Below are positions 51,109 through 59,303 of a stretch of 64,000 bases of DNA, one piece after another. Origin of the DNA: Arthrobacter sp. Soil782 (GTDB taxonomy: Bacteria; Actinomycetota; Actinomycetes; Actinomycetales; Micrococcaceae); contig NZ_LMSO01000001.1 of NCBI RefSeq assembly GCF_001428435.1, positions 459,486-523,485 of the forward strand, read 5' to 3'. Below the pieces are notes generated by a model that made no database searches, was not told the origin of the DNA, and saw only the letters and a list, made by a program, of their open reading frames with translations. The position numbers and the translations under genes were made by a program. Each line of letters begins with the position of its first letter. The first letter of the stretch is position 1.

Positions 51109-52119
51109 TCAGCTACCGGTAGAAAGCCCGTCCCGCTGATTCTGCGCCGCAGCGATAATCCGGTCGAACGCTGCATCCAGTTCGTAATCGACCGCCTGGC
51201 GGTTGGGATCGGCGTCATACCAGGCGAGGATCTCACGCGCTCCAAGGACAAACGGGGTTGTGCAGGTGAAGTCCGGTACCAGCCCCTTGACCTTGGAGTT
51301 GTCGAAGATCACAGAGTGGGACTTGTCGCCGAGCAGTTGGGAACCGAGGTCCGGAAGGTGGGCGGCGATAGTCTCGGACGCGACATGGACCAGCTGGGGT
51401 TCCGGCACCCCCGCGGCCTCCGCGAACAACTGGTAGATCCGGTTCCAGGTCAGAAACTCGTCAGAGGTGATGGTGAAGCTGTCCCCGATCGCCTGCGGCA
51501 GTCCAAGCAGCCCGACAAACGCCTTCGCGAAGTCAGTGCTGTGCGTCAGCGTCCACAGGGAGGTGCCGTCACCGTGGACCAACACCGGCCGTCCCGCCCG
51601 CATCCGTGCGATGTCCGTCCAGCCGCCTGCGATGGCGATCTTCGTGTGGTCGTACGTATGTGACGGCCGCACGATGGTGACGGGGAAGCCGCGCTCCCGG
51701 TACTCGGCCACCAGCAGGTCCTCGCAGGCAATTTTCTCCCGCGAGTACTGCCAGAACGGGTTGCGCAGCGGAGTGGACTCACGAATGGGAAGGGCCGCCG
51801 GCGGTTTTTGGTATGCCGAGGCGGAACTGACGAACACGTATTGGCCGGTTTTCCCGGTGAACAGTTCAATGTCGGCAGCGATGTGGTCGGGGGTGAAAGC
51901 CACGAAGTCGACGACGACGTCGAACGTGCGGTTGCCGAGCGCAGCACGGACTTCGTCCGGCTTCCGGATATCAGCGGTCAACACTTCCGCTCGCGATGCC
52001 ACCGGGCGCTCGGTGGTGGTTCCCCGGTTGAGGACTGTGACGGAATAGCCCTGCGCGAGCGCCCGGTCGACGACGGCCGTGCTGATGACACCGGTTCCGC
52101 CGATGCAGAGAATCCTCAC
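51109..52119 (-). CDS. NAD-dependent epimerase/reductase-family protein
   Basis: 336 aa from GTG 52119, which directly gives the Rossmann start MRILCIGGTGVISTAVVDRA; a longer ATG reading overlaps the end of the upstream gene and is rejected. The catalytic YSREKIACE and the Ser-rich FVSSASAYQKP are present. Similarity is to atypical SDRs of isoflavone-reductase or chloroplast RNA-binding type. Substrate unknown. It begins seven bases after the aldo/keto reductase stop, so the two form an operon. Confidence 0.88.
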   Translation of the reverse strand: MRILCIGGTGVISTAVVDRALAQGYSVTVLNRGTTTERPVASRAEVLTADIRKPDEVRAALGNRTFDVVVDFVAFTPDHIAADIELFTGKTGQYVFVSSASAYQKPPAALPIRESTPLRNPFWQYSREKIACEDLLVAEYRERGFPVTIVRPSHTYDHTKIAIAGGWTDIARMRAGRPVLVHGDGTSLWTLTHSTDFAKAFVGLLGLPQAIGDSFTITSDEFLTWNRIYQLFAEAAGVPEPQLVHVASETIAAHLPDLGSQLLGDKSHSVIFDNSKVKGLVPDFTCTTPFVLGAREILAWYDADPNRQAVDYELDAAFDRIIAAAQNQRDGLSTGS

Positions 52120-52126
52120 GCGGGGC

Positions 52127-53098
52127 TCACCACGCGTAATCCTCGGGCGCAGTCTTGTGGCCCGGGAAGATGTCATCGAGCGTGGACAGGGTGTCGTCGT
52201 CGAGCTCTATCTCAAGCGCACGCAGGCCGCCGTCGAGCTGTTCCTGGGTTCGTGGGCCGATGATCGGCGCCGTGACGGCAGGCTGCGCAAGGAGCCAGGC
52301 AAGGCCCAGGTCCGCCGGCGAGTGGCCGAGCTTCTCAGCCAGATCCTCGTAGCGCTGAATCTGATCCCGGTGCTTTTCAAGGGTGTCGGCGGCGCGGCCC
52401 TCGAGACGGCGGACGCCTTCATTCTCCTTCTTCAGGACACCGCTCAGCAGCCCGCCATGCAGCGGCGACCAGGGGATGATGCCTAGCCCGTATTCCTGGG
52501 CGGCAGGGAGAACTTCGAGCTCCACGGTGCGGGTGAGCAGGTTGTAGATGGACTGCTCGCTGATGAGGCCCGTGTAGTTGCGGCGAGCAGCGGCCCCCTG
52601 CGCCTGGGCAATGTGCCAGCCGGCGAAGTTGCTGCTGCCGGAGTACAGTATCTTGCCCTGCTGGACGGCAACCTCGACGGCCTGCCAGATCTCGTCCCAA
52701 GGCGTGTCCCGGTCGACGTGGTGGAACTGGTAGAGGTCGATGTAGTCGGTCTGGAGACGCTTCAGGCTGGCGTCGAGCGCGCGGCGGATATTCAGTGCGG
52801 ACAGTTTGCCGTTGTTGGGCCACTCATCCATGTCACCGTAGAGCTTCGTCGCCAGCACCGTCTTCTCACGGCGTCCCCCACCCTTTGCGAACCAGCGCCC
52901 CACAATCGCTTCGGTGCGGCCCTTGTTCACGCCCCACCCGTACACGTTGGCGGTGTCGAAGAAGTTGATCCCGGAGGCATGGGCCGAATCCATGATGGAG
53001 TGCGAATCCGCTTCTTCGGTCTTGGGCCCAAAGTTCATGGTGCCGAGGCACAGGCGGGAAACGGACAGGCCGGAGCGGCCAAGGTGGGTGTACTGCAT
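52127..53098 (-). CDS. Aldo/keto reductase
   Basis: 323 aa from ATG 53098, behind GAGAGGAA. It begins MQYTHLGRSGLSVSRLCLGT as the family does; a further ATG at 53146 is less likely. The catalytic tetrad is Asp and Tyr in FFDTANVYGWG, Lys in ATKLYG and His in LYQFHHVD. The NADPH site IIGPRTQEQLDGGLRALEIE is near the C-terminus. It reduces aldehydes or ketones, substrate unknown. An epimerase-like gene follows at seven bases. Confidence 0.93.
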   Translation of the reverse strand: MQYTHLGRSGLSVSRLCLGTMNFGPKTEEADSHSIMDSAHASGINFFDTANVYGWGVNKGRTEAIVGRWFAKGGGRREKTVLATKLYGDMDEWPNNGKLSALNIRRALDASLKRLQTDYIDLYQFHHVDRDTPWDEIWQAVEVAVQQGKILYSGSSNFAGWHIAQAQGAAARRNYTGLISEQSIYNLLTRTVELEVLPAAQEYGLGIIPWSPLHGGLLSGVLKKENEGVRRLEGRAADTLEKHRDQIQRYEDLAEKLGHSPADLGLAWLLAQPAVTAPIIGPRTQEQLDGGLRALEIELDDDTLSTLDDIFPGHKTAPEDYAW

Positions 53099-53278
53099 CA
53101 GGAAGAGTTCCTCTCGGGGATGAACGTGCGGGAATCCGCTTTCCATCCTGCCAAGCTCGGCGCCCGTGCGCTAGGGGGTGACAGCTAGCGGGAAACAATT
53201 GCGCACCTCCGGTGACTTGGAGCGCTGGCGGACCCGCCGGATCTGCGCAAAAGTTCCCCGGCACCTAGGATTTCACCC

Positions 53279-53974
53279 ATGACTTCTTCAAATCCGCTAC
53301 CCGTGGCGCTTATTACCGGAGCCTCCCGGGGCATCGGCCGCGCCATTGCCGATGAGCTCGCGCCCACCCATCACCTACTGCTGGGCGGCCGGGACCGTGC
53401 GGCACTGGATGCCCTGGCGGCGTCCTACCCGTCAGCGGAATCCTTCGCCGTGGACGTCCGCGAGGTAACGGACGCCGACATCGCCGGCATCCACCGCCTG
53501 GATGTCCTGGTGCACTCCGCCGGCGTCCTGCAGATGGGCACGGTTGCCGATCTCGCTGACGAAACCTGGCAGACAAGCTTCGACATCAACGTCTTCGCCG
53601 TCGCAAAGCTGACCCGGCTCCTGCTGCCTGCCCTCCGCGAGGCCCGCGGGCAGGTCATCGCGATCAACTCGGGTTCGGGCTACAGCTCCGGCGCGGGCTC
53701 GTCTGTCTACAGCGGCACCAAGTTTGCCCTCCGCGCGCTCACTGACGCCCTTCGGGAAGAGGAGCGGCCCAACGGCGTCCGGGTGTCCTCGATCCACCCC
53801 GGACGGGTGGCGACGGACATGCAGGCCGAACTTCACGACTTCGAGGGCAAGGAGTACTCCCCCGGTGCCTGGATCCAGCCGGCCCAGGTGGCCAAGGCAG
53901 TGCGTCTTGCAGTTGACGCCTCGCGTGATTCGGCAGTGGAGTCCCTCAATATCCGTCCCTCGGGAATGGCATGA
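53279..53974 (+). CDS. Short-chain dehydrogenase/reductase
   Basis: 231 aa classical SDR. ALITGASRGIGRAIADEL is the cofactor motif, VLVHSAGVLQMG the NAG-like motif, catalytic Ser in INSGSGY and YSGTKFALRALTDA the YxxxK site. The loop ending HPGRVATDMQAEL is typical. Substrate unknown. The stop overlaps the acylphosphatase start (ATGA). It is divergent from the aldo/keto reductase gene with a 180-base spacer. Confidence 0.93.
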   Translation: MTSSNPLPVALITGASRGIGRAIADELAPTHHLLLGGRDRAALDALAASYPSAESFAVDVREVTDADIAGIHRLDVLVHSAGVLQMGTVADLADETWQTSFDINVFAVAKLTRLLLPALREARGQVIAINSGSGYSSGAGSSVYSGTKFALRALTDALREEERPNGVRVSSIHPGRVATDMQAELHDFEGKEYSPGAWIQPAQVAKAVRLAVDASRDSAVESLNIRPSGMA

Positions 53975-54249
53975 GCACGGTTCGGCTCACCGCGACGGTT
54001 ACGGGCGAGGTGCAGGGCGTCGGCTTCCGCTACCGGACCCGGCAGCAGGCGGAGCATCTTGGGCTGGTCGGTTCGGCCACCAACCGGCCGGACGGTTCGG
54101 TGCTGGTTGTTGCCGCCGGACCGTCGTCAGCCGTTGAACAGCTGCTGAAGTGGCTGCGCTCCGCAGATGCTCCCGGCCGCGTTGAGAAGGTGGAAGCGGA
54201 CCTGCACGACGACGGCGCCAGCGGACTCACAGGCTTCGTCACCGACTAG
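53971..54249 (+). CDS. acyP: Acylphosphatase
   Basis: 92 aa. The signature VTGEVQGVGFRYRTRQQAEH holds the phosphate-binding loop with Arg20. GLVGSATNRPDGSVLVVAAG carries the catalytic Asn38, and both are intact. The enzyme hydrolyses carboxyl-phosphate bonds such as acetyl phosphate or 1,3-bisphosphoglycerate. It is translationally coupled to the preceding SDR. The two probably share only a transcript. Confidence 0.95.
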   Translation: MSTVRLTATVTGEVQGVGFRYRTRQQAEHLGLVGSATNRPDGSVLVVAAGPSSAVEQLLKWLRSADAPGRVEKVEADLHDDGASGLTGFVTD

Positions 54250-54261
54250 CGGCGGTCACCC

Positions 54262-54984
54262 TTAAAGCCTGCGGGGCATCCCGAACTGGGTCTGCACGCC
54301 CGGCGAATAGAGCACCGATTCCGGGGGTCCCTCCACTGCCAGGCCTGCAGCCTGCACCAGGGAACCATCCCAGTGCTGCAGTACCGCGCTTTGAAGCGGC
54401 CACGGCGTATGGGTGTTGGGGATGTAGAGGGTCCGGCCGGAGAACCGCGAGTGGAGGCCAAACCGCGCGGTCAGGTGGACGGACAGCGGATCGGCAGCAA
54501 CGCTCCCGGTGGGCAGTACGGAGAATAGCGACGACGCGCCCCGGAACCTGTCCACTGAGTAGCCTGTGCCGTCCGGGCCGTGCCAGGCACGGCAGCGGGA
54601 CCAGACGTACGGGATCCCTGCCGCCCGGGCGCCTAGCACCACGGCCAGCCGGGACGCGTCGAGCGTGAGGAAAACGACGCCGCGCACGCCGTTTCGGTCC
54701 CGCGAGTAGAGCCGTACATTCACTTCCGTGAACGTACCGAAGTACGGCACCGGCACCCCGCGCCCAAAACCTGCTCCGCGCATGCGGAAACCGATGAGCC
54801 CCACCCAGGAGTCGCCGTCGTACTCATCCGGAACGGTTCCCGCTGGCATGAAGCGGGCCGCCGCGGAGGAAGGGATGCGCCAGTGGAGGAAGACGGCATG
54901 GCCCCAGAACTGGTCCATGACCGCGGGCGTAAGTAGTGGCGGGGGCTCCGGCCACCGCGGAGCAGGGGCGAAGAGATCAGACAT
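54262..54984 (-). CDS. DUF2071 (YqjF-like) protein
   Basis: 240 aa soluble protein. MDQFWGHAVFLHWRIPSSAA, then WVGLIGFRMRGAGFGRGVPV and FTEVNVRLYSRDRNGVRGVV are DUF2071 landmarks; the fold is a beta-rich acetoacetate-decarboxylase-like barrel. Its start overlaps the antiporter stop by eight bases. Function unknown. It converges on acylphosphatase, with 12 bases between stops. Confidence 0.9.
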   Translation of the reverse strand: MSDLFAPAPRWPEPPPLLTPAVMDQFWGHAVFLHWRIPSSAAARFMPAGTVPDEYDGDSWVGLIGFRMRGAGFGRGVPVPYFGTFTEVNVRLYSRDRNGVRGVVFLTLDASRLAVVLGARAAGIPYVWSRCRAWHGPDGTGYSVDRFRGASSLFSVLPTGSVAADPLSVHLTARFGLHSRFSGRTLYIPNTHTPWPLQSAVLQHWDGSLVQAAGLAVEGPPESVLYSPGVQTQFGMPRRL

Positions 54985-56302
54985 GGGTTATCGGCACGTC
55001 TCCCCCGCCATCAACCTGGGCCTTTCGCCGGCGGAGGCGATCGAGCGCTGTCATGACTGGGGTTGCCGTGATTCCGTGCAGCACAACGGAAAGCGCCACG
55101 ACGAGGCCGACGAAACCCCAGACCTCGTTCGCTTCGGCGTCGAAATCACCGTTGCTCAACCCGTACCCGAGGTAGTAGAGGGAACCGATACCGCGGACTC
55201 CGAAAAACGCGAGCGCCACTTTTTCCCGCGTGCCCGTCTGGCCGCCGAGGAGTCCAAGGAATCCCGCAAGAGGCCGGACAAGGATCAGGAACGCGAGGGC
55301 AAGAACGACGTCGGTCCAGCCGATGGTCTCGAGAAGCCCCCTCGCGATAGCCCCGCCGAGCAGCACCAGGATGACCACGGACAGCAGCCGTTCGAGCTGT
55401 TCCACGTAGCTGTGCAGTACGCGGTGATAGCCGTGGTTCCGCTCCGCCGAGCGGATGGTGATGGCGCAAACGAAGACGGCTATGAAGCCGTACCCCTCGA
55501 ACGTTTCGGTCACGCCGTATGCCAGGAACGTCGCAGCGAGCGCAACGAACCCCTCGGAGTGGGTGGACATCCGGAACGATTCCGCGCGGGAGGAAAAGAA
55601 GAGTCGGCCCAGGAGCTTGCCCGTGCCGTAACCCAGTAGGACGCCGAACCCGATGCGCCATAGGACGTCGACCAGGAACCACTGCGGGAACCAGACGCCG
55701 GGTGCAGCCCCGACCAGGCTGATGGTGATGGCGAGGTAGACGAATGGGAAGGCGAGGCCGTCGTTAAGTCCCGCCTCGCTGGTCAGCCCGAACCGGACCT
55801 CATCCTCGCGGTCGAACCCTTCCTCGCCGTCCGCGGGCTCACCAACCTGCACTTCCGAGGCCAGGACCGGGTCAGTCGGAGCCAGCGCGGCGGCCACCAG
55901 GATTGCACTGGCCAGCCCAAGTCCCAGGAACACGTAGCCAAGGACTGTGAAGACGAGGATGCAGATCGGCATGACGATTCCGAGGAGCCGCCAGGTGGTG
56001 GACCAGGACCGCCAGCCGGGAGGCCGGTCGAGGGCCAGGCCCGCACCCATCAGGGAGATGATGACGCACACCTCGGTGAAGTGCGTGGTGACCACCTCAT
56101 ACTTCACCGGATCGGGTGTAGGCAGGTACGGTATCAGCGCGAAGGCCAGGACCCCTGCGGAGAGAAAAACCATCGGCATGGAGATCGGGACACGGCGCAG
56201 CAGGCGCGGAAGCAACGCGGCAGCAAAGACGATGACGCCGAGCACCGTGTAGATAATGCTGGGTCCCTCAAAAAGCTTGAGCACTCTGGCTCCTTCTCGC
56301 AT
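54977..56302 (-). CDS. CPA1-type cation:proton antiporter (NhaP-like)
   Basis: 441 aa, 12-13 helices. The hallmark motif ALAPTDPVLASEVQVGEPAD and the Asn-Asp-containing SEAGLNDGLAFPFVYLAI, conserved in cation/H+ exchangers, are present. Charged loops between helices five and six are short, and the Arg-rich stretch near 275 precedes the last helices. It likely exchanges Na+ or K+ for H+, adding to the Mrp complex at 0.3-6.6 kb. An ATG slightly downstream could also be used. Confidence 0.92.
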   Translation of the reverse strand: MREGARVLKLFEGPSIIYTVLGVIVFAAALLPRLLRRVPISMPMVFLSAGVLAFALIPYLPTPDPVKYEVVTTHFTEVCVIISLMGAGLALDRPPGWRSWSTTWRLLGIVMPICILVFTVLGYVFLGLGLASAILVAAALAPTDPVLASEVQVGEPADGEEGFDREDEVRFGLTSEAGLNDGLAFPFVYLAITISLVGAAPGVWFPQWFLVDVLWRIGFGVLLGYGTGKLLGRLFFSSRAESFRMSTHSEGFVALAATFLAYGVTETFEGYGFIAVFVCAITIRSAERNHGYHRVLHSYVEQLERLLSVVILVLLGGAIARGLLETIGWTDVVLALAFLILVRPLAGFLGLLGGQTGTREKVALAFFGVRGIGSLYYLGYGLSNGDFDAEANEVWGFVGLVVALSVVLHGITATPVMTALDRLRRRKAQVDGGGDVPITHV

Positions 56303-56398
56303 GGGTGTTGCCTAAAGATACTCGGGCAGAAGCTCTTCGTCGCGGGCAGCATCCCCGGATGGGATACTAGTGCCCATCTCGCTACCGCCGGGGGGCTC

Positions 56399-57559
56399 AT
56401 GGAATTTCTTGATACGACCACGGTGCGTTTTGTGTTCGCTGTGGTTGCTGTGACGCTGCTGGGCCTCTTCTACTTCGTCACCTTTCAGCGCACGCGCTCG
56501 ATCTACAGCGCCTGGTGGTGTATTGCCCTCGCACTGTTCCTCACCGGGTCCGCGGCCTACCTGCTGGATGGAACGGCCCACCAGGTCTGGGCCAACCCCA
56601 CCGGGAACGCGCTGCTGGTGCTCGGCGTGGCCAGCGTCTGGGCCAGCGCCAGAACGCTGCGTGCCCGCCCCGCGCCCGTGTGGCAGCTTCTCGCCGGACC
56701 GGCGGTGACCCTGCTGGTCTCGGCACTGGACAGCCCGGCCACGAACGACTGGTCAGGCGGCCCTGTGTTCCTCGCCTTCATGTGCCTGTTGCTGGCCCTG
56801 GCTTCAGTGGAGCTCTGGGGTATCAAGCGCTCCTCCAGCAGGGTCACCAAATCCCTGGCGCTCGCCGCCGGCCTTCTCGCCGCTTACTATCTGGGGCGAT
56901 GGCTCGTTTTCCTGACGGAAGGACCGGACGGACCCACGTTCACTACCTACTTCGATTCCGCGATCACCACACTCATCACCCTGGTACTTCTGGTTGTGGT
57001 CTCCTTCAGCATGGCAGCGCTCAGTAACGAGCAGGTGACCCATGACCTTCACCTTCGCGCTACCCGGGACGGGCTCACCGGCCTGCTTAACCGTTCCGGA
57101 TTTACGGATCTGGCGCTGAACGAGCTGAACCGGATCCGCAGTAACGGGACTCCCGGCGCCCTGGTGCTGGCAGACCTCGACCACTTCAAGGCCGTCAATG
57201 ACACTCACGGGCACGCCGCAGGAGATGGAGTCCTCCAGGCGTTCGCGGATATCTGTGTGGCCACGGTGCGCTCCACCGACCTGGTGGGCCGCCACGGCGG
57301 GGAGGAATTTGTCATCCTGCTGCCCGGTGCGGACTCGAACCGTGCCGAAGCGATCGTGAACCAGCTCAGCACCCGCTTTGCACGTGCCACGTTTGACGGG
57401 GGATTCGAGCCGCCGACCGTCAGTTACGGCATCGCTGCGATCAACGCGGAATCAACGGATCTCGCCGAGGTTATCGCCACGGCAGACGCCGCCCTGTACG
57501 AGGCCAAGTCGCTGGGCCGCAACCGGGCCGTTCAGGGCCCTCCCGGCCGCAGGAACTGA
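56399..57559 (+). CDS. Membrane-anchored GGDEF diguanylate cyclase
   Basis: 386 aa from ATG 56399; a long in-frame extension back to 56081 is antisense to the antiporter gene. Six to seven helices form an N-terminal MHYT/MASE-like sensor region (to about 208). The GGDEF domain begins ATRDGLTGLLNRSGFTDLAL, contains LVLADLDHFKAVNDTHGHAA and the active site RHGGEEF (GGEEF at 300-304), with an inhibitory I-site RSTD at 291-294. It should make c-di-GMP from GTP and be subject to product inhibition. The signal sensed is unknown. Confidence 0.92.
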   Translation: MEFLDTTTVRFVFAVVAVTLLGLFYFVTFQRTRSIYSAWWCIALALFLTGSAAYLLDGTAHQVWANPTGNALLVLGVASVWASARTLRARPAPVWQLLAGPAVTLLVSALDSPATNDWSGGPVFLAFMCLLLALASVELWGIKRSSSRVTKSLALAAGLLAAYYLGRWLVFLTEGPDGPTFTTYFDSAITTLITLVLLVVVSFSMAALSNEQVTHDLHLRATRDGLTGLLNRSGFTDLALNELNRIRSNGTPGALVLADLDHFKAVNDTHGHAAGDGVLQAFADICVATVRSTDLVGRHGGEEFVILLPGADSNRAEAIVNQLSTRFARATFDGGFEPPTVSYGIAAINAESTDLAEVIATADAALYEAKSLGRNRAVQGPPGRRN

Positions 57560-57563
57560 AGCC

Positions 57564-58055
57564 GTGGGCCGAGACAAAACTTCCGCCGCCACTCCTGCCA
57601 CCGCGCTGCTGACACGGCTGGACATCCCGCACCGCACCCTGAGCTACGTGCATGACCCTTCGTCCGAACACTACGGAACCGAGGCCGCGGAGAAGCTGGC
57701 GGTTGACCCCGCACGCGTCTTCAAGACGCTCATGGTGGACACCGGCACCCAACTGGCCGTCGCCGTCGTTCCCGTCAACCGCCAACTGAACCTCAAAGCG
57801 ATGGGCGCCGCGTGCGGAAGCAAGCGCGCCGCCATGGCGGACCGCGCTGCCGCTGAACGGCGAACAGGGTACGTGCTCGGCGGAATCTCGCCGCTGGGAC
57901 AGCGGCACCGCAGCCCGCTGGTGCTCGACGAATCCGCGCTCGCCTTCGAAACAATCCTCGTCTCGGGCGGCCGCCGCGGACTTGAAATCGAGCTCGCGCC
58001 CGCTGACCTCCTCCGTGCAACTGACGGTACGACGGCGGCCCTCGCCTCCGCTTGA
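57564..58055 (+). CDS. ybaK: YbaK/EbsC-family Cys-tRNA(Pro) deacylase
   Basis: 163 aa from GTG 57564, four bases after the cyclase stop, with GGAAC as a weak ribosome site. The YbaK fold is clear: LTRLDIPHRTLSYVHDPSSE, ARVFKTLMVDTGTQLAVAVV with the catalytic Lys, then GYVLGGISPLGQRHRSPLVL. It edits mischarged Cys-tRNA-Pro. A longer ATG-started reading would be inside the cyclase gene. Co-transcription with the cyclase is likely but functionally unexplained. Confidence 0.93.
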   Translation: MGRDKTSAATPATALLTRLDIPHRTLSYVHDPSSEHYGTEAAEKLAVDPARVFKTLMVDTGTQLAVAVVPVNRQLNLKAMGAACGSKRAAMADRAAAERRTGYVLGGISPLGQRHRSPLVLDESALAFETILVSGGRRGLEIELAPADLLRATDGTTAALASA

Positions 58056-58110
58056 CCGCCCGTACTAGTGTGGGGTCAGTTGTCCCCATCCCCAGCAGAC
58101 GAGAGCACCT

Positions 58111-59040
58111 GTGCATAGTCAGGGCATATTGGCGGTCGTGAACGCGTCCGCCGGAACCGCATACCGCCGCAGTGTCGACGCCGTTGGCTCTTTCCTTGCC
58201 TCCGCTTCCGCCAGGCGGGGCACGTCCTTTGAACTTGCCCGCACCCAGGACCTGGGCGAGTTGGATTCAGCCCTCGGAAGCCTGGACGGCAGGCAGCTGG
58301 TGCTGTTGGGCGGCGACGGCTCGGTCCACGCCGCGATCCAGTGCCTGCACCAGACCGGCACACTGGCCTCCGCAGGGCCCATCGGCATCATCCCGGTGGG
58401 TACCGGAAACGACCTCGCACGGTCACTGGGAATTCCGCTCGATCCGCTGCAGGCTGCCGAGTGTGTGATGTCCGGCCCGGCACGCACCATGGAGCTGCTG
58501 GTCAGCGAAGACCGTGTTGCCGTCAACGCTGTCCACGTGGGGATCGGTGCGGATGCCGCAGCCAAGGGCGCGGACCTGAAACAGAAGCTGAAAAAGGTGA
58601 AGGCCGGAAAACTCGGGTACCCCCTGGGTGCCGTCGCTGCGGGGTTCAGCTCTCCGGGGCAGCACCTCAGCGTGCGGGTGGATGGTGAACTGCTCCATGA
58701 TGGATCCCGTCCGCTGCTGATGGTGGCCCTCGGCCTCGGCGGCACCGTCGGCGGAGGCGCCCGGCTCATACCGGACGCCAATCCGCATGACGGGCTTGTC
58801 GACGTCGTGCTCTGGGAGTCGGTGGGTTCCGCTGCACGGGTGGGGTACGCGCTCGGCCTCAAGAGCGGCGACCACGCACGGCGCTCTGATGTGCGGATCG
58901 GGCGCGGGGAGACGGTGGAAATCACCGCGGTTGACGGCAATGGATTCAGGGTCAGCAATGACGGTGAACTGTGGGGGCCGTTCCCGCATCGCCGCTGGGA
59001 CGTCGTGTGTGACGCCTGGCAGGTCATCGCCCCGCGGTAG
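58111..59040 (+). CDS. Diacylglycerol/lipid kinase-family protein (second copy)
   Basis: 309 aa, GTG start 55 bases after ybaK. DAGK landmarks are ILAVVNASAGTAYRRS, VLLGGDGSVHAAIQCL, and IIPVGTGNDLARSLGIPLDP. The C-terminal YegS-like domain begins near VNAVHVGIGADAAAKGADLK. Compared with the copy at 30990 it lacks the long hydrophilic ends, and identity is low by eye, so it is a distinct paralogue, closer to DgkB-like enzymes. It presumably phosphorylates diacylglycerol or a related lipid. Confidence 0.9.
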   Translation: MHSQGILAVVNASAGTAYRRSVDAVGSFLASASARRGTSFELARTQDLGELDSALGSLDGRQLVLLGGDGSVHAAIQCLHQTGTLASAGPIGIIPVGTGNDLARSLGIPLDPLQAAECVMSGPARTMELLVSEDRVAVNAVHVGIGADAAAKGADLKQKLKKVKAGKLGYPLGAVAAGFSSPGQHLSVRVDGELLHDGSRPLLMVALGLGGTVGGGARLIPDANPHDGLVDVVLWESVGSAARVGYALGLKSGDHARRSDVRIGRGETVEITAVDGNGFRVSNDGELWGPFPHRRWDVVCDAWQVIAPR

Positions 59041-59303
59041 CATGTGCCCTCCAGTAGCATCTGCACCGCAGCAATCAGCATGGGTTTCCGGGTATTGGCG
59101 CAGCGCTCACGAAGTTCACTCAAGGTTTCCACAAGAGTGGCGGAGCACTCTATCTCCATGGCAAACAGCCCAGTAGGCTGATTGTCAGCCACCAGCAATT
59201 TCGGGCCCCTCGCGGGCACCTGGCGAAGGCTGATTGTTCGGATTCCTCCCCGGGGTTCGGTCGTAACGGACCTTCATCAGGGGAAACACATGGGGAGTTA
59301 CCA

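Noticed and set aside
49232..51139. 635-codon open frame on the plus strand opposite TerC and the ATP-grasp gene
   Set aside because: It runs through two well-recognised genes and the long inverted repeat, and has no protein-like motifs.
59041..59219. Minus-strand peptide AMEIECSATLVETLSELRER onward, upstream of the M23 gene
   Set aside because: It looks protein-like for about 45 residues, but the frame then runs into antisense of the lipid-kinase gene, with no ribosome site. At most a gene remnant.
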